From positions 356,352 through 420,351 of the forward strand of contig JAEUTP010000014.1 of assembly GCA_016787705.1 (NCBI GenBank): a DNA stretch of 64,000 nt, written 5' to 3'. Shown in pieces: positions 9,085 through 18,555 of the stretch (its first letter is position 1; each line of letters begins with the position of its first letter). The translations under genes and the position numbers were made by a program. The notes under the pieces were generated by a model that made no database searches, had not been told where the DNA came from, and saw only the letters and a list, made by a program, of their open reading frames with translations. The stretch is from Bacteroidia bacterium (GTDB lineage: Bacteria > Bacteroidota > Bacteroidia > B-17B0 > Aurantibacillaceae).

Positions 9085-9864
9085 ATGCAATATGGCATTT
9101 GTTTACTAAGCGTAATTCCCTGCAGAAAAGAAGCGAGCAATACCAGCGAAATGGTGACCCAGCTTTTGTTTGGCGATCATTATTCTATTCTTGAAATGGG
9201 CGAAGGCTGGATAAAAATCAAGATCGCTTACGATAATTACGAATGCTGGATCAACGTCAAACAACATACAAAGATCGGCGAAGCCACCTTTAACCAATTG
9301 CAAAAACAAACAGCCGTTTATTCTACAGAATTAATGCAGGTGATATCGAATAAGAGCACCAACACAAATTTTCCAATTTCAATTGGCGCTGCTTTACCTT
9401 TTTTAAAACACCGATCGATTAATTTTGAAAATTTTTCTTTTGGTTTTGAAGGACAAACAACTCTTGGTGATCAAAAGAAAAGTGCGCAGGATATAATTTC
9501 GACAGCTTATCTATTTATTAACGCACCTTATTTATGGGGAGGTAAAAACCCCTTAGGCATTGATTGTAGTGGCTTTACACAAACTGTTTTTAAGCTGAAT
9601 GGTTACAAATTACCTCGCGATGCCTCGCAACAGGTTGAGTTAGGCAGCCCCTTAAGCTTTGTAGAAGAAGCCGAAGCCGGTGATCTTGCTTTTTTTGATA
9701 ACGAAGAAGGTAACATTGTACATGTAGGTATTTTATTGGATAACCAACAGATCATTCATGCCAGTGGCTCGGTACGTATTGATAAATTTGATCATTACGG
9801 TATTTTTAGTTCTGATACGAAGAAGTATTCGCATACGTTAAGGGTTATTAAGAAAATCCTTTAG
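9085..9864 (+). CDS. NlpC/P60 family cell-wall peptidase with SH3 domain
   Basis: A DL-endopeptidase-like cysteine hydrolase that cuts peptidoglycan stems. The N-terminal part (residues about 1-65) looks like a bacterial SH3 domain (EMGEGWIKIKIAYDNYECWI). The C-terminal NlpC/P60 domain has C161 in GIDCSGFTQ, H213 in NIVHVGILL and H225 as the third residue of the triad. I see no cleavable signal peptide, as in many Bacteroidota homologues of this two-domain type. A TAACTTTA -7 element at 9073-9080 lies 4 nt before the ATG, suggesting a leaderless message. It is flanked on both sides by family-1 repeats. Confidence 0.88.
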   Translation: MQYGICLLSVIPCRKEASNTSEMVTQLLFGDHYSILEMGEGWIKIKIAYDNYECWINVKQHTKIGEATFNQLQKQTAVYSTELMQVISNKSTNTNFPISIGAALPFLKHRSINFENFSFGFEGQTTLGDQKKSAQDIISTAYLFINAPYLWGGKNPLGIDCSGFTQTVFKLNGYKLPRDASQQVELGSPLSFVEEAEAGDLAFFDNEEGNIVHVGILLDNQQIIHASGSVRIDKFDHYGIFSSDTKKYSHTLRVIKKIL

Positions 9865-9871
9865 ATTTTAA

Positions 9872-10034
9872 GCCACTAATTACACTAATCTCACAAATTA
9901 GATTATTGATTAAAGTTTATCTCGAATTAGTGCTTTTATTTCTGAAAAGTATTTTCAGAAATAAATGATTTCACAAATGATGGTAAGTTAAATTCTTTCT
10001 AATTAAGCTTAGAGGAATTTGTGAAATTAGTGGC
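9872..10034. repeat. Intergenic palindromic repeat, family 1
   Basis: A 163-bp copy with ends GCCACTAAT (9872) and TTTGTGAAATTAGTGGC (to 10034). It carries a perfect 14-bp central hairpin, arms 9935-9948 and 9952-9965, with a 3-nt loop. It lies between the NlpC gene and the convergent recQ and could also stop transcription. Confidence 0.8.
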
Positions 10035-10048
10035 AAAAACTATTTTAG

Positions 10049-11953
10049 TTATTTCTTTATATAAAAAACACCCTCACGTTCTGAGATATTTCCGTCATCT
10101 ACCAACTCATTAAAAGCTTTTATCCAGGTATCATCATTAAAGGAAGTCATTTTTTCTTTCAGATCTTCTAAAGACATAGCCTGGGCTTTTAAAACATCAA
10201 GTATCTTCTTTCTTACTTTTTCGTAATCTTTTGGTCGTTTGTTAATACAAACATCACAATGGCCGCAATCACTATAATTAAATTCATTAAAATACATTAA
10301 CAGCTGAACCTGCCTGCAGATCTTATCTTCTTTGGTATAATCTATCACTGCATTGATCCGTTCCAGATAACGTTGTTTTAATTTTTGATAATTTTCAGGA
10401 TTAAACTCCAGGAATTTTGTATTTACCCTGTCCTGCACAAAAATTAATTTCGGCAAATTACTTTGTGGCACATACGATAACAAGCCTTGTTTATCTAAAA
10501 ATTTTAATTGTTCGGTAAGCTCTGCTGCATTGGTTTTTACACGATAGGCCAGATCTTTTTCATTTATAAAAACATAATTCTCAAACAAACCGCCATAACT
10601 TCTTAATAAGGTTTTAAGTACAGGTTCATACTTTGGATTTTTTATCTGGAAAGAATACAATTCTTCTTTATTGCCTAACATCAGCACTTTTGAAGGTTCA
10701 AAACCAGCATCTAAAAATGATAAGTAATTTTCTTTCTCTAAAAATTTAATACTGTTATAAACTAAAACAGGTAATAAATTATAACTATTGCAAATTTTAT
10801 CCAGATCAAAATCAACGCTCAATCCTTGTCCCGAGTTAATTGCCACCTGAAAATAGTTACACACAGCCTGGTAGGTTTGTTTTATATAATCTAGATCGGG
10901 AAAAGCAAAACGGAAATTATCTATCAAACGTAACTGATCGGCTGTTGTATAAAAAATAGTTGAGTAAGCGATCTTGCCATCGCGGCCGCCCCTGCCCGCT
11001 TCCTGAAAGTAGGCTTCCAGGCTTTCAGGAAGATCCATATGTACTACAAAACGCACATCGGGCTTATCAATACCCATTCCAAAAGCATTGGTAGCACAAA
11101 TAACCTGTATTTGATTATTTATCCATTGGTCCTGTATGGTTTCCCGATCATCAAATTTTAAACCGGCATGGTAAGCAAGCGCGGAGATTTTTTTTGATTG
11201 TAATATTCTTGCGAGTTCTTCTGTTTTTTTACGATTACGCACATATACAACGCCCGAACCACCAATATTGGCAACCAATTTAAGCAATCTCGTAATTTTA
11301 TCTTCTTCCTGTTGCACAACATAACGCAGGTTTTTTCGGGCAAAAGATTGATGAAAAACATTCTGATCCCTGAACTGCAATTGCAACTGAATATCTTCTA
11401 CCACAAACTTTGTAGCACTTGCGGTTAAGGCAATAATAGGTACATCGGTAAAATACGAACGTAATTCGGCCACCTTTAAGTAACTTGGTCTGAAATCGTA
11501 GCCCCATTGCGAAATACAATGTGCCTCATCTACAGCAATTAACGTAATTGGCAAATAGGCAAGTTTTTGACGGAATTCTTCGTTTTGAATTCTTTCCGGC
11601 GAAAGATACAAAAACTGCACATGCCCTAATGCGGCATTATTTAAAGCCACATCAATTTCTTTAAAATTCATGGCCGCGCTTATTGCTACCGCCGAAATGC
11701 CTTTGTTTTTAAGGTTTTGTACCTGATCGTTCATTAACGATATTAATGGCGAGATCACCAAAGTGGTTCCTCCCATTATTATACCCGGCACCTGGAAACA
11801 CAAAGATTTGCCCCCGCCTGTTGGTAAAAGCGCCAAAGTATCGCGTTTTTCCAATACAGAAAGCACAATATCTTCCTGCATGGGCCTAAAACTATCGTAG
11901 CCCCAATACTTTTTTAAAACCTGTTGAATATCTTGTTTTATATTTGTGCTCAA
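10049..11953 (-). CDS. recQ: ATP-dependent DNA helicase RecQ
   Basis: A 3'-5' superfamily 2 helicase for recombination repair. Motif I (LLPTGGGKS) is at residues 42-50, motif II DEAH (AVDEAHCISQWGYDFRPSY) is near 140, and motif VI (QEAGRGGRDG) is near 320. The RQC zinc site is complete, with C near 545 in DKICRQ and CGHCDVC near 562-568. The last 50 residues form a winged-helix-like tail rather than a recognisable HRDC domain. At 634 residues it is full length. Its 5' end overlaps the promoter of the divergent sulfatase gene. Confidence 0.95.
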   Translation of the reverse strand: MSTNIKQDIQQVLKKYWGYDSFRPMQEDIVLSVLEKRDTLALLPTGGGKSLCFQVPGIIMGGTTLVISPLISLMNDQVQNLKNKGISAVAISAAMNFKEIDVALNNAALGHVQFLYLSPERIQNEEFRQKLAYLPITLIAVDEAHCISQWGYDFRPSYLKVAELRSYFTDVPIIALTASATKFVVEDIQLQLQFRDQNVFHQSFARKNLRYVVQQEEDKITRLLKLVANIGGSGVVYVRNRKKTEELARILQSKKISALAYHAGLKFDDRETIQDQWINNQIQVICATNAFGMGIDKPDVRFVVHMDLPESLEAYFQEAGRGGRDGKIAYSTIFYTTADQLRLIDNFRFAFPDLDYIKQTYQAVCNYFQVAINSGQGLSVDFDLDKICNSYNLLPVLVYNSIKFLEKENYLSFLDAGFEPSKVLMLGNKEELYSFQIKNPKYEPVLKTLLRSYGGLFENYVFINEKDLAYRVKTNAAELTEQLKFLDKQGLLSYVPQSNLPKLIFVQDRVNTKFLEFNPENYQKLKQRYLERINAVIDYTKEDKICRQVQLLMYFNEFNYSDCGHCDVCINKRPKDYEKVRKKILDVLKAQAMSLEDLKEKMTSFNDDTWIKAFNELVDDGNISEREGVFYIKK

Positions 11954-11986
11954 GATTTTACTAAATTACATTTTTTTGATTTTATT

Positions 11987-13882
11987 GTGGCCTTAAATTA
12001 TTTAAACCAGTTAAAATTTTTGATCAGGCAACTACTGGTTTGTTACCTGCTGTATTTTACCTGCCGTTTTTTATTTTATGTTTGTAATGCAAGCCTCTTT
12101 CCGAGTATTAATTTTATGCATTTTGCACAAGATGCTATCTACGGTTTGCGCTTTGACACCTTTAGCATTTTTGTTTGCAACAGTCTTTTTATTTTTCTTT
12201 CAATACTACCTTTTAATTTTTATCAAAGAAAAGCGTACCAAAGCTTTTTAAAATGGCTGTTCATTATTACCAACTCTGTTTTTATAATGGCTAATTGTGT
12301 TGACTTTGGTTATTTCCGCTTCACAAAAAAACGCTCTACATCTGATCTCTTTGAACAAATTGGAGGACAAACCGACATGGCTAAATTGCTTCCACAATAT
12401 ATTCTGGATTTTTGGTGGGTTTTACTGATCTATATTATTTTAATAATTGTATTAATTAAGCTGTTTAAAAAAGTAAAACCTGTTGTATTGCAAAAGTATG
12501 TTTTCACAAATATCAAACAATGGCTATTGATATTTTTTACTTTTGTTTTATTTACCGGCTGCATTATACTTGGTATAAGAGGCGGTTTACAGCGCATACC
12601 TATTGATATTGTAAATGCCGGATCAGTAACTATTCCCGAAGAGATTCCCATAGTATTGAATACACCTTTTACTTTAATAAAATCAGTTAGCCAGGTAGCA
12701 CTTCAAAAATATGATTTTTACGATGAGGCTTTTGTAAATGCAAATTTTAAACCGGTTCACCATTTCAAAGATTCACTATTTAAAAAGCAAAACGTGGTGG
12801 TGTTGCTACTTGAAAGTTTCTCAAAAGAATATACAAAACTTGGCAGGCATAAAAACCTGACACCTTTTTTAGATAGTTTAATGGATCATTCATTGGTATT
12901 TACAAATGCTTATTCAAACGGTTCAAAATCTATTGAAGGTATTCCTGCTGTTCTTTCCAGCTTACCGTCGTTGATGGCAAATCCTTTTATCAATTCTATT
13001 TACGCCAACAACGTTCAAACTTCATTTGCCACCTTGTTAGGAAAAGAAGGTTACACTACAGCCTTCTTTCACGGAGGTATAAATGGCACTATGAATTTTG
13101 ACGATTGGGCACCATCGGCTGGGTACAGCAACTATTTTGGAAAAAAAGAATACGGTAACGATGATGATTTTGATGGTTTTTGGGGTATTTGGGATGAGCC
13201 TTTTTTACAATACTCGGTAAAAAAAATGAGTGAGTTCAAACAGCCTTTTCATTCAGCAATATTTACACTAAGCTCGCATCACCCATATTATGTTCCTGCA
13301 AAATATAAAGATAAATTCAAAAAAGGCCCACTTGAAAATTCAGAATCAATAAGGTATGCAGACTATTCACTAAAACAATTCTTTGCGTCTGCTAAAAAAG
13401 AGGCCTGGTATAATAATACAATTTTTGTGTTATGTGCCGATCATGCAAGCATTTCAGAAGATCCTTTTTATAGTAATATTGTAGGTAATCAAAGCATTCC
13501 GGTTTTATTTTTTAAACCAGATAATTCGTTAAAAAGAGAAAATAACAAAACTTTTTCTCAAATGGATATCTTACCCAGCATTATGAATTTAATAGGTTAT
13601 AATAAACCATTTTACGCATTGGGTAAATCGTTTACTGATACAGTTTCGCGCAAAAGTTATTTTTATGCCAACAGTTCTTATTATGTTTATAACGACTCCA
13701 TATGTTATTCTTTTTCGGTACCTGAACTTAAATCTGTTTTCAATTATAAACATGATAGTTTACTGCGAAATCAGCTTCTCAACAAACAACCTTTATTGGA
13801 TAAAACAACCTCAAAAGAATTTAAAGTTTTTTTACAGGCTTACAACGCTATGCTTATCAACAATTCAGGGTCTGTAAAATAA
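11987..13882 (+). CDS. LTA synthase-like membrane sulfatase/phosphoglycerol transferase
   Basis: An alkaline-phosphatase-superfamily enzyme of the LtaS/MdoB type. In Gram-negative bacteria such enzymes modify periplasmic glycans or lipids with phosphoglycerol or phosphoethanolamine. About five membrane helices occupy the first 250 residues, followed by an extracytoplasmic sulfatase domain from about 270. The nucleophile region is NGSKSIEGIPAVLSSLPS, with Ser where LtaS has Thr, and later metal-site segments are FFHGG, SSHHPY and CADHAS. An ATG at 11924 lies inside recQ and upstream of a TATATTTG -7 element at 11939-11946, so it cannot be the start on this transcript. GTG at 11987 is the best candidate, and a TTG near 12019 is possible. 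The substrate is unknown. Confidence 0.8.
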   Translation: MALNYLNQLKFLIRQLLVCYLLYFTCRFLFYVCNASLFPSINFMHFAQDAIYGLRFDTFSIFVCNSLFIFLSILPFNFYQRKAYQSFLKWLFIITNSVFIMANCVDFGYFRFTKKRSTSDLFEQIGGQTDMAKLLPQYILDFWWVLLIYIILIIVLIKLFKKVKPVVLQKYVFTNIKQWLLIFFTFVLFTGCIILGIRGGLQRIPIDIVNAGSVTIPEEIPIVLNTPFTLIKSVSQVALQKYDFYDEAFVNANFKPVHHFKDSLFKKQNVVVLLLESFSKEYTKLGRHKNLTPFLDSLMDHSLVFTNAYSNGSKSIEGIPAVLSSLPSLMANPFINSIYANNVQTSFATLLGKEGYTTAFFHGGINGTMNFDDWAPSAGYSNYFGKKEYGNDDDFDGFWGIWDEPFLQYSVKKMSEFKQPFHSAIFTLSSHHPYYVPAKYKDKFKKGPLENSESIRYADYSLKQFFASAKKEAWYNNTIFVLCADHASISEDPFYSNIVGNQSIPVLFFKPDNSLKRENNKTFSQMDILPSIMNLIGYNKPFYALGKSFTDTVSRKSYFYANSSYYVYNDSICYSFSVPELKSVFNYKHDSLLRNQLLNKQPLLDKTTSKEFKVFLQAYNAMLINNSGSVK

Positions 13883-13933
13883 TCGTTTCTTCAAATAATA
13901 ATATCTCTGTATATTCGTTATCTTAATTAAATT

Positions 13934-16432
13934 CTGAAAACCTATAAATTCCATATTCTTTTTATCCTGCTTTTTATGGCAGTTTTTGCAGTTTCGCAAA
14001 CAGCTACCGTAACAGGTTTTATTAAGGCAAACGACGATGAAAATGCCGAAGGAATAACAATCGGTGTTAAAGAAAATTCTTCACAAATTACTACCTCGGG
14101 CGAAAACGGTTTTTATAAGCTTACTATTGATGCCGGCAAACCTATAACCATCGTTTTTTTTAGCATCAATTTTAGCACTCTAACCTATACCGTAAATGCA
14201 AAACCAGGCGAGACCATTAAATACTCGCCTATATTAAAATTTAAAGGCACTTTAACAGCTGTTGAAGTAACCGATAAGCAAGGCAGACGCGAAGAAGTTG
14301 TGCGGCTTGATCCTATGGTATTCAACCAAATTCCCAGCGTAACCGGCAATATTGAAGACATCATTAAAACACAAATGGGCGTTAGCAGTAATAACGAGCT
14401 AAGCAGCGGTTATAGTGTACGCGGTGGTAATTTTGATGAGAACCTGGTTTATGTAAACGATATAGAAGTGTATCGTCCTTTTTTAGTGCGCAGCGGACAA
14501 CAAGAGGGATTAAGTTTTGCCAACCCAAGCATGGTTCAAAATATTAACTTTTCTGCAGGTGGCTTTGAAGCGCGTTATGGCGATAAGCTAAGCAGTGTAT
14601 TGGATATCACTTACCGTAAGCCATTAAAATTTGGTGGAAGCGCTTCAGGAAGCTTTTTAGGCGGCAATATGCAACTGGAAGGAGTTAGTAACAACCGCCT
14701 GCTTGCCTGGAGTATTGGCGCCCGTTACAGAACCAACTCGTATTTATTAAAAAGTTTGGATACAAGAGGTGAATACCGCCCCAGTGCCTTAGATGTGCAA
14801 ACATTTTTAACCTTTGATGTAAATCCAAAATTAAAAATTGAATTTTTAGGTAACATTGCCAACAATCGTTATCTGGTTATTCCGGCAAGCCGGCAAACAA
14901 ATTTTGGTACGGTTAATAACGCTTTGCGGCTTACCATTTATTTTGACGGACAGGAACTGATGCAATACAACACCTACATGGGCGGACTTTCAGGCACATA
15001 CCGCCCTAATGGCAAAACCAAATTAAAATTTATTACTTCGGCCTATCATGCGAAAGAAGAAGAGATCTATACTGTACAAGGGCAATATTATATTGATCAG
15101 CTGGAGGCGGATTTTGGGAAAGAAACATTTGGACAGGTAGCTTATAACCGTGGCATTGGTACTTTTTTAAATAATGGCCGCAATTATTTAGACGCTACTG
15201 TTTTTAATGTAGAGCACAAGGGCACTCGTTATATTAATAATAACTCCGATTTTTTATGGGGCGCCCGCCAGCAAATGGAACAGATAAATGATAAGCTGAG
15301 CGAATGGCGTACTGTAGATTCTTCAGGCTTTATTATTCCATACAGTGCAACTGAAATTAATTTGCTGGATGTTTACAAAACAAAGATCTCTTTACCAAGT
15401 TACCGTTCACAAGCTTATATGCAATATAATTTCAATAAAATGCTGGCAGATACTTCTAACTTTAGCGTAACAGCAGGCATAAGGGCAAATTACTGGACTG
15501 TGAACCAACAATTATTGATCTCGCCCCGCCTAACGGTTTCATATAAACCTAACTGGAAACGTGACTGGTTATTTAAATTCAGTTCAGGTGTTTATTATCA
15601 GCCGCCATTTTACCGTGAATTACGAGGTATCGACGGCTCTCTTAACAAAGATCTGAAAGCACAACAATCTATTCATTTTGTATTAACAGCAGATTATATT
15701 TTTAAGATGTGGGAAAGACCTTTTAAATTGATACTTTCAAGTTACTACAAGCAATTAAATAATATTATTCCTTACGAAATTGATAACGTGCGTTTACGCT
15801 ATTTTGCAAACAACAATGCAAAAGGTTATGTGGTTGGAACTGATGTGAGAATAAATGGTGAGTTTGTAAAGGGTGTTGAAAGCTGGGCTACTATTGGTTT
15901 TTTACGAACCTATGAAAAATCGCCTGACAACATTCACTGGGATTATTTAAATAAAGAAGGAGAAGTTGTATTTAAAAATACGGCTTTTGATCCTGTTGTA
16001 GATAGTGTGTTGGTAGATCCTGGCTTTATTCCGCGCCCAACAGATCAATTGGTAACTTTCGGATTATTTTTTCAGGATTATTTACCAAAATTTCCTTCAT
16101 TTAAATTTAATCTGAATTTACAGTTTGGCAGTGGTCTGCCTTTCGGTCCACCAACACATTTACGTTACCAACAGGTATTGCGTATGCCTCCATATCGCAG
16201 GGTTGATGCCGGTTTTGCTTACAATCTTTTAAAAGCTAACCGCGAAATAAAAAGAAAAAACGTATTTAATAATTTAAAAGATATGTGGATCTTTTTAGAG
16301 ATCTTTAATTTATTGCAGGTACAAAACACCGTTTCATTTACCTGGATACAGGATGTAACGGGTAATCGTTATGCAGTGCCAAATTATCTTACCAACAGGC
16401 AGGTGAATGTTAAGCTGCAGATAAGGTTTTAG
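13934..16432 (+). CDS. TonB-dependent outer-membrane receptor with carboxypeptidase-regulatory-like domain
   Basis: An outer-membrane beta-barrel transporter driven by TonB. A CarboxypepD_reg-like domain spans about residues 22-105 after the signal peptide. A plug domain follows, with VRGGNFDENLVYVNDIEVY and FSAGGFEARYGDKLSSV, and then a long barrel ending in VNVKLQIRF with terminal Phe. The first ATG (13976) leaves no signal peptide. The same frame stays open to 13931 and encodes a good one if translation begins at CTG 13934 or ATT 13931, just after a TATCTTAA element at 13919-13926. I therefore extend the gene upstream, with ATG 13976 as the fallback. No SusD partner is present, and the substrate is unknown. 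Confidence 0.85.
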   Translation: MKTYKFHILFILLFMAVFAVSQTATVTGFIKANDDENAEGITIGVKENSSQITTSGENGFYKLTIDAGKPITIVFFSINFSTLTYTVNAKPGETIKYSPILKFKGTLTAVEVTDKQGRREEVVRLDPMVFNQIPSVTGNIEDIIKTQMGVSSNNELSSGYSVRGGNFDENLVYVNDIEVYRPFLVRSGQQEGLSFANPSMVQNINFSAGGFEARYGDKLSSVLDITYRKPLKFGGSASGSFLGGNMQLEGVSNNRLLAWSIGARYRTNSYLLKSLDTRGEYRPSALDVQTFLTFDVNPKLKIEFLGNIANNRYLVIPASRQTNFGTVNNALRLTIYFDGQELMQYNTYMGGLSGTYRPNGKTKLKFITSAYHAKEEEIYTVQGQYYIDQLEADFGKETFGQVAYNRGIGTFLNNGRNYLDATVFNVEHKGTRYINNNSDFLWGARQQMEQINDKLSEWRTVDSSGFIIPYSATEINLLDVYKTKISLPSYRSQAYMQYNFNKMLADTSNFSVTAGIRANYWTVNQQLLISPRLTVSYKPNWKRDWLFKFSSGVYYQPPFYRELRGIDGSLNKDLKAQQSIHFVLTADYIFKMWERPFKLILSSYYKQLNNIIPYEIDNVRLRYFANNNAKGYVVGTDVRINGEFVKGVESWATIGFLRTYEKSPDNIHWDYLNKEGEVVFKNTAFDPVVDSVLVDPGFIPRPTDQLVTFGLFFQDYLPKFPSFKFNLNLQFGSGLPFGPPTHLRYQQVLRMPPYRRVDAGFAYNLLKANREIKRKNVFNNLKDMWIFLEIFNLLQVQNTVSFTWIQDVTGNRYAVPNYLTNRQVNVKLQIRF

Positions 16433-16464
16433 GCGATGGAACACTGGTGTTATGTTTCTAAAAA

Positions 16465-16607
16465 TTTAACCACATAGATACTAGGAAAAAGTTAAAAACT
16501 AACTGCCTAAAAGGGTACAGAGTTTTCTTCGCTAGGTGAAGAAAATGCTATGTTTTACTTTTGAATTTATATTTAATCTATAAAAACTATGTTTCTATGT
16601 GGTTAAA
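16465..16607. repeat. Intergenic palindromic repeat, family 2
   Basis: A 143-bp element with 14-bp inverted ends (TTTAACCACATAGA at 16465-16478 and its complement at 16594-16607). A central hairpin TTTTCTTC/GAAGAAAA lies at 16523-16545. The sequence differs from family 1, but the layout is the same. Confidence 0.75.
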
Positions 16608-16644
16608 AAAGTAAACAGTTATTTCTATATCTTTATACTTTAAA

Positions 16645-17403
16645 ATGAAACTGCATTTCTATATATTTTTATTTTTTTTAATTGTTGTTTCCTGCAAGAA
16701 AAAGGAAGAGCCGGATGCCGATCCGTCGGGCACGCCCATTACAAATGTTAACCCAAGCGATTCTTCGAGCTACCAGGCATTATTTTCTTGTTTAAATACG
16801 TATTCAAAAATATCCGGAACTTATACCGCTGTTGGTCGCCTCACTTCTGCTTATTATTCAACTCAACTGATCACAAACGAAGTTTATTCTTCTGCCAACC
16901 TGCAGGATATGGGCTCTGTAAACCTTAATGGTGTTACCTTCAAAAACAAAAGTATTGTTACCAATTTTTATTATAACGATACTACTGCCACACAGTTTTT
17001 AATGCCACATACCTGGATTATTGGCGGCTCGGGCGCTGTTAACTCCTTTTCCTATTCCAATACACATACCCCACCAATTTTTAATAAAAGTGCCAACATA
17101 CCCGACTCAATTAGTACAGGAGCAGGTTTTACAATAGACATTAGTGGTACAGGTGATTGCAGTTTAATTAAGGTAGTAATGTTGGGTGGTAATGGAAGCA
17201 CTGTTTATCCAAATAAATTATTTTCAGGAACAGATACACTTATAACTTTTACTTCAAGTGAATTACAAGGCCTTGTACCAACCAATGCAGGTTATCTCTC
17301 TATCCAATTCTGTAAAGATCATTACCGTACCATTGGCGGTAAGCGCATTAATTTTAGAAGTGGGTTGCAGTATTTTAATACGGCGTTTAAGATAAAATCA
17401 TAA
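16645..17403 (+). CDS. Lipoprotein of unknown function
   Basis: A 252-residue exported protein. The N-terminus has a short hydrophobic helix and a lipobox ending VVSC, followed by a lysine-rich KKKEEPDADP linker typical of Bacteroidota lipoproteins. The rest is Ser/Thr/Asn-rich and probably all-beta, with segments such as GAGFTIDISGTGDCSLIKVVMLGG that resemble surface-exposed beta-sandwich proteins. I do not recognise a family. A TATCTTTA -7 element lies at 16628-16635. It is flanked by a family-2 and a family-1 repeat and stands alone as a transcription unit. Confidence 0.7.
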   Translation: MKLHFYIFLFFLIVVSCKKKEEPDADPSGTPITNVNPSDSSSYQALFSCLNTYSKISGTYTAVGRLTSAYYSTQLITNEVYSSANLQDMGSVNLNGVTFKNKSIVTNFYYNDTTATQFLMPHTWIIGGSGAVNSFSYSNTHTPPIFNKSANIPDSISTGAGFTIDISGTGDCSLIKVVMLGGNGSTVYPNKLFSGTDTLITFTSSELQGLVPTNAGYLSIQFCKDHYRTIGGKRINFRSGLQYFNTAFKIKS

Positions 17404-17411
17404 TTTTTTTT

Positions 17412-17574
17412 GCCACTAATTTCACTAATTAACACAAACAATTTAATGTATACTTTGCCTTATTTAGTGTAATTTTTACTCAAAGCATAAATTGCTTTGA
17501 ATAATTTAAATTTCACAAATAAAAATCACACTATTAATTGGGAATAACTTTGTGAAATTCGTGCAACTGGTGGC
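17412..17574. repeat. Intergenic palindromic repeat, family 1
   Basis: A 163-bp copy with ends GCCACTAATTTCACTAATT (from 17412) and TTTGTGAAATTCGTGCAACT plus GGTGGC (to 17574). A central 8-bp hairpin TCAAAGCA/TGCTTTGA lies at 17480-17500. It sits in the 298-bp gap between the lipoprotein and the flavin reductase. Confidence 0.78.
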
Positions 17575-17701
17575 TCATTTTTAATCATTTCCATAACCAA
17601 TTTTTTCATGTGGTTAAATTTTCTTAAACAGTAATCCACATTTCAGCCAATTATTAACAATCCTCGTTAATTGCTAAAGCTTTTTGTAACTTTGAAAGTC
17701 T

Positions 17702-18553
17702 ATGCTATCATTAGATCCTAAAGAATTAACAATACCCGTTTTGCAAAAATATTTGCAGAATGCAATAGCGCCGCGCCCTATTTGTTTTGCCAGTACAGTA
17801 AGCAAAAACGGCGAGCAAAATTTAGCACCTTTTAGTTTTTTTAATATATTTTCTTCTAACCCGCCCATTGCGGTTTTTTCTCCTGCATATAGTGGCCGCA
17901 CAGGAGCACCAAAAGATACTTTACTGAATGTTTTAGAAGTGCCTGAAGTTGTTATTAATGTTGTAAACTACAACATGGTACAACAAACCAGCTTGGCCAG
18001 CAGCCCATTTCCTAAAGGCACCAGCGAGTTTATAAAAGCAGGCTTTACTCCTGTTCCATCTGAATTGGTAAAACCTGCAAGAGTAAAAGAAAGTCCGGTG
18101 CAATTAGAGTGCAAGGTAATTGAAGTAAAAGAACTGGGAAAAGCCGGTGGCGCAGGAAATTTAGTGATCTGTGAGATCATTAAAATTCATATTTCAGAAG
18201 AAGTATTGAACGAGAACAAACAAATAGACGCCAACAAAATAGATCTTGTGGCACGTATGGGCGATAACTGGTATTGTCGTGCTTCGGGCGCCTCCCTATT
18301 TGAAGTAGAAAAACCTATTACAACTATTGGCATTGGACTGGATCAGATACCCCAGGATATTCTTAACAGCAATATATTAAGCGGTAATAATCTTGGCTTA
18401 TTGGGAAGCGTTGAAACTTTACCCGCAAGCGAAGAAATTAGCGAATACAAAAAAACGATAAAACCATTTTCATCAAAAGAAGACCAGCACAAATTTGCTA
18501 AAACGTTGTTAGAAGCAAACAAAGTGAAGGAAGCATGGATGGCGCTGCTGTAA
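17702..18553 (+). CDS. Flavin reductase-like (FMN-binding split barrel) protein
   Basis: A cytoplasmic FMN-binding protein of the flavin reductase/flavoredoxin type. The core motif PRPICFASTVSKNGEQNLAP lies near residues 22-41, with FSFFNIFSSNPPIAVFSPA following it. The C-terminal 70 residues (KPFSSKEDQHKFAKTLLEANKVKEA) are a helical extension seen in Bacteroidota members. The electron partner is unknown. TAACTTTG at 17687-17694 lies 7 nt before the ATG, so the leader is only about 2-3 nt. The stop is 2 bp before the next gene's ATG, and the two are probably an operon. Confidence 0.85.
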   Translation: MLSLDPKELTIPVLQKYLQNAIAPRPICFASTVSKNGEQNLAPFSFFNIFSSNPPIAVFSPAYSGRTGAPKDTLLNVLEVPEVVINVVNYNMVQQTSLASSPFPKGTSEFIKAGFTPVPSELVKPARVKESPVQLECKVIEVKELGKAGGAGNLVICEIIKIHISEEVLNENKQIDANKIDLVARMGDNWYCRASGASLFEVEKPITTIGIGLDQIPQDILNSNILSGNNLGLLGSVETLPASEEISEYKKTIKPFSSKEDQHKFAKTLLEANKVKEAWMALL

Positions 18554-18555
18554 AA

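Noticed and set aside
11924..11986. Upstream ATG start for the sulfatase
   Set aside because: It lies before the predicted transcript start (-7 at 11939-11946) and within recQ; GTG 11987 is preferred.
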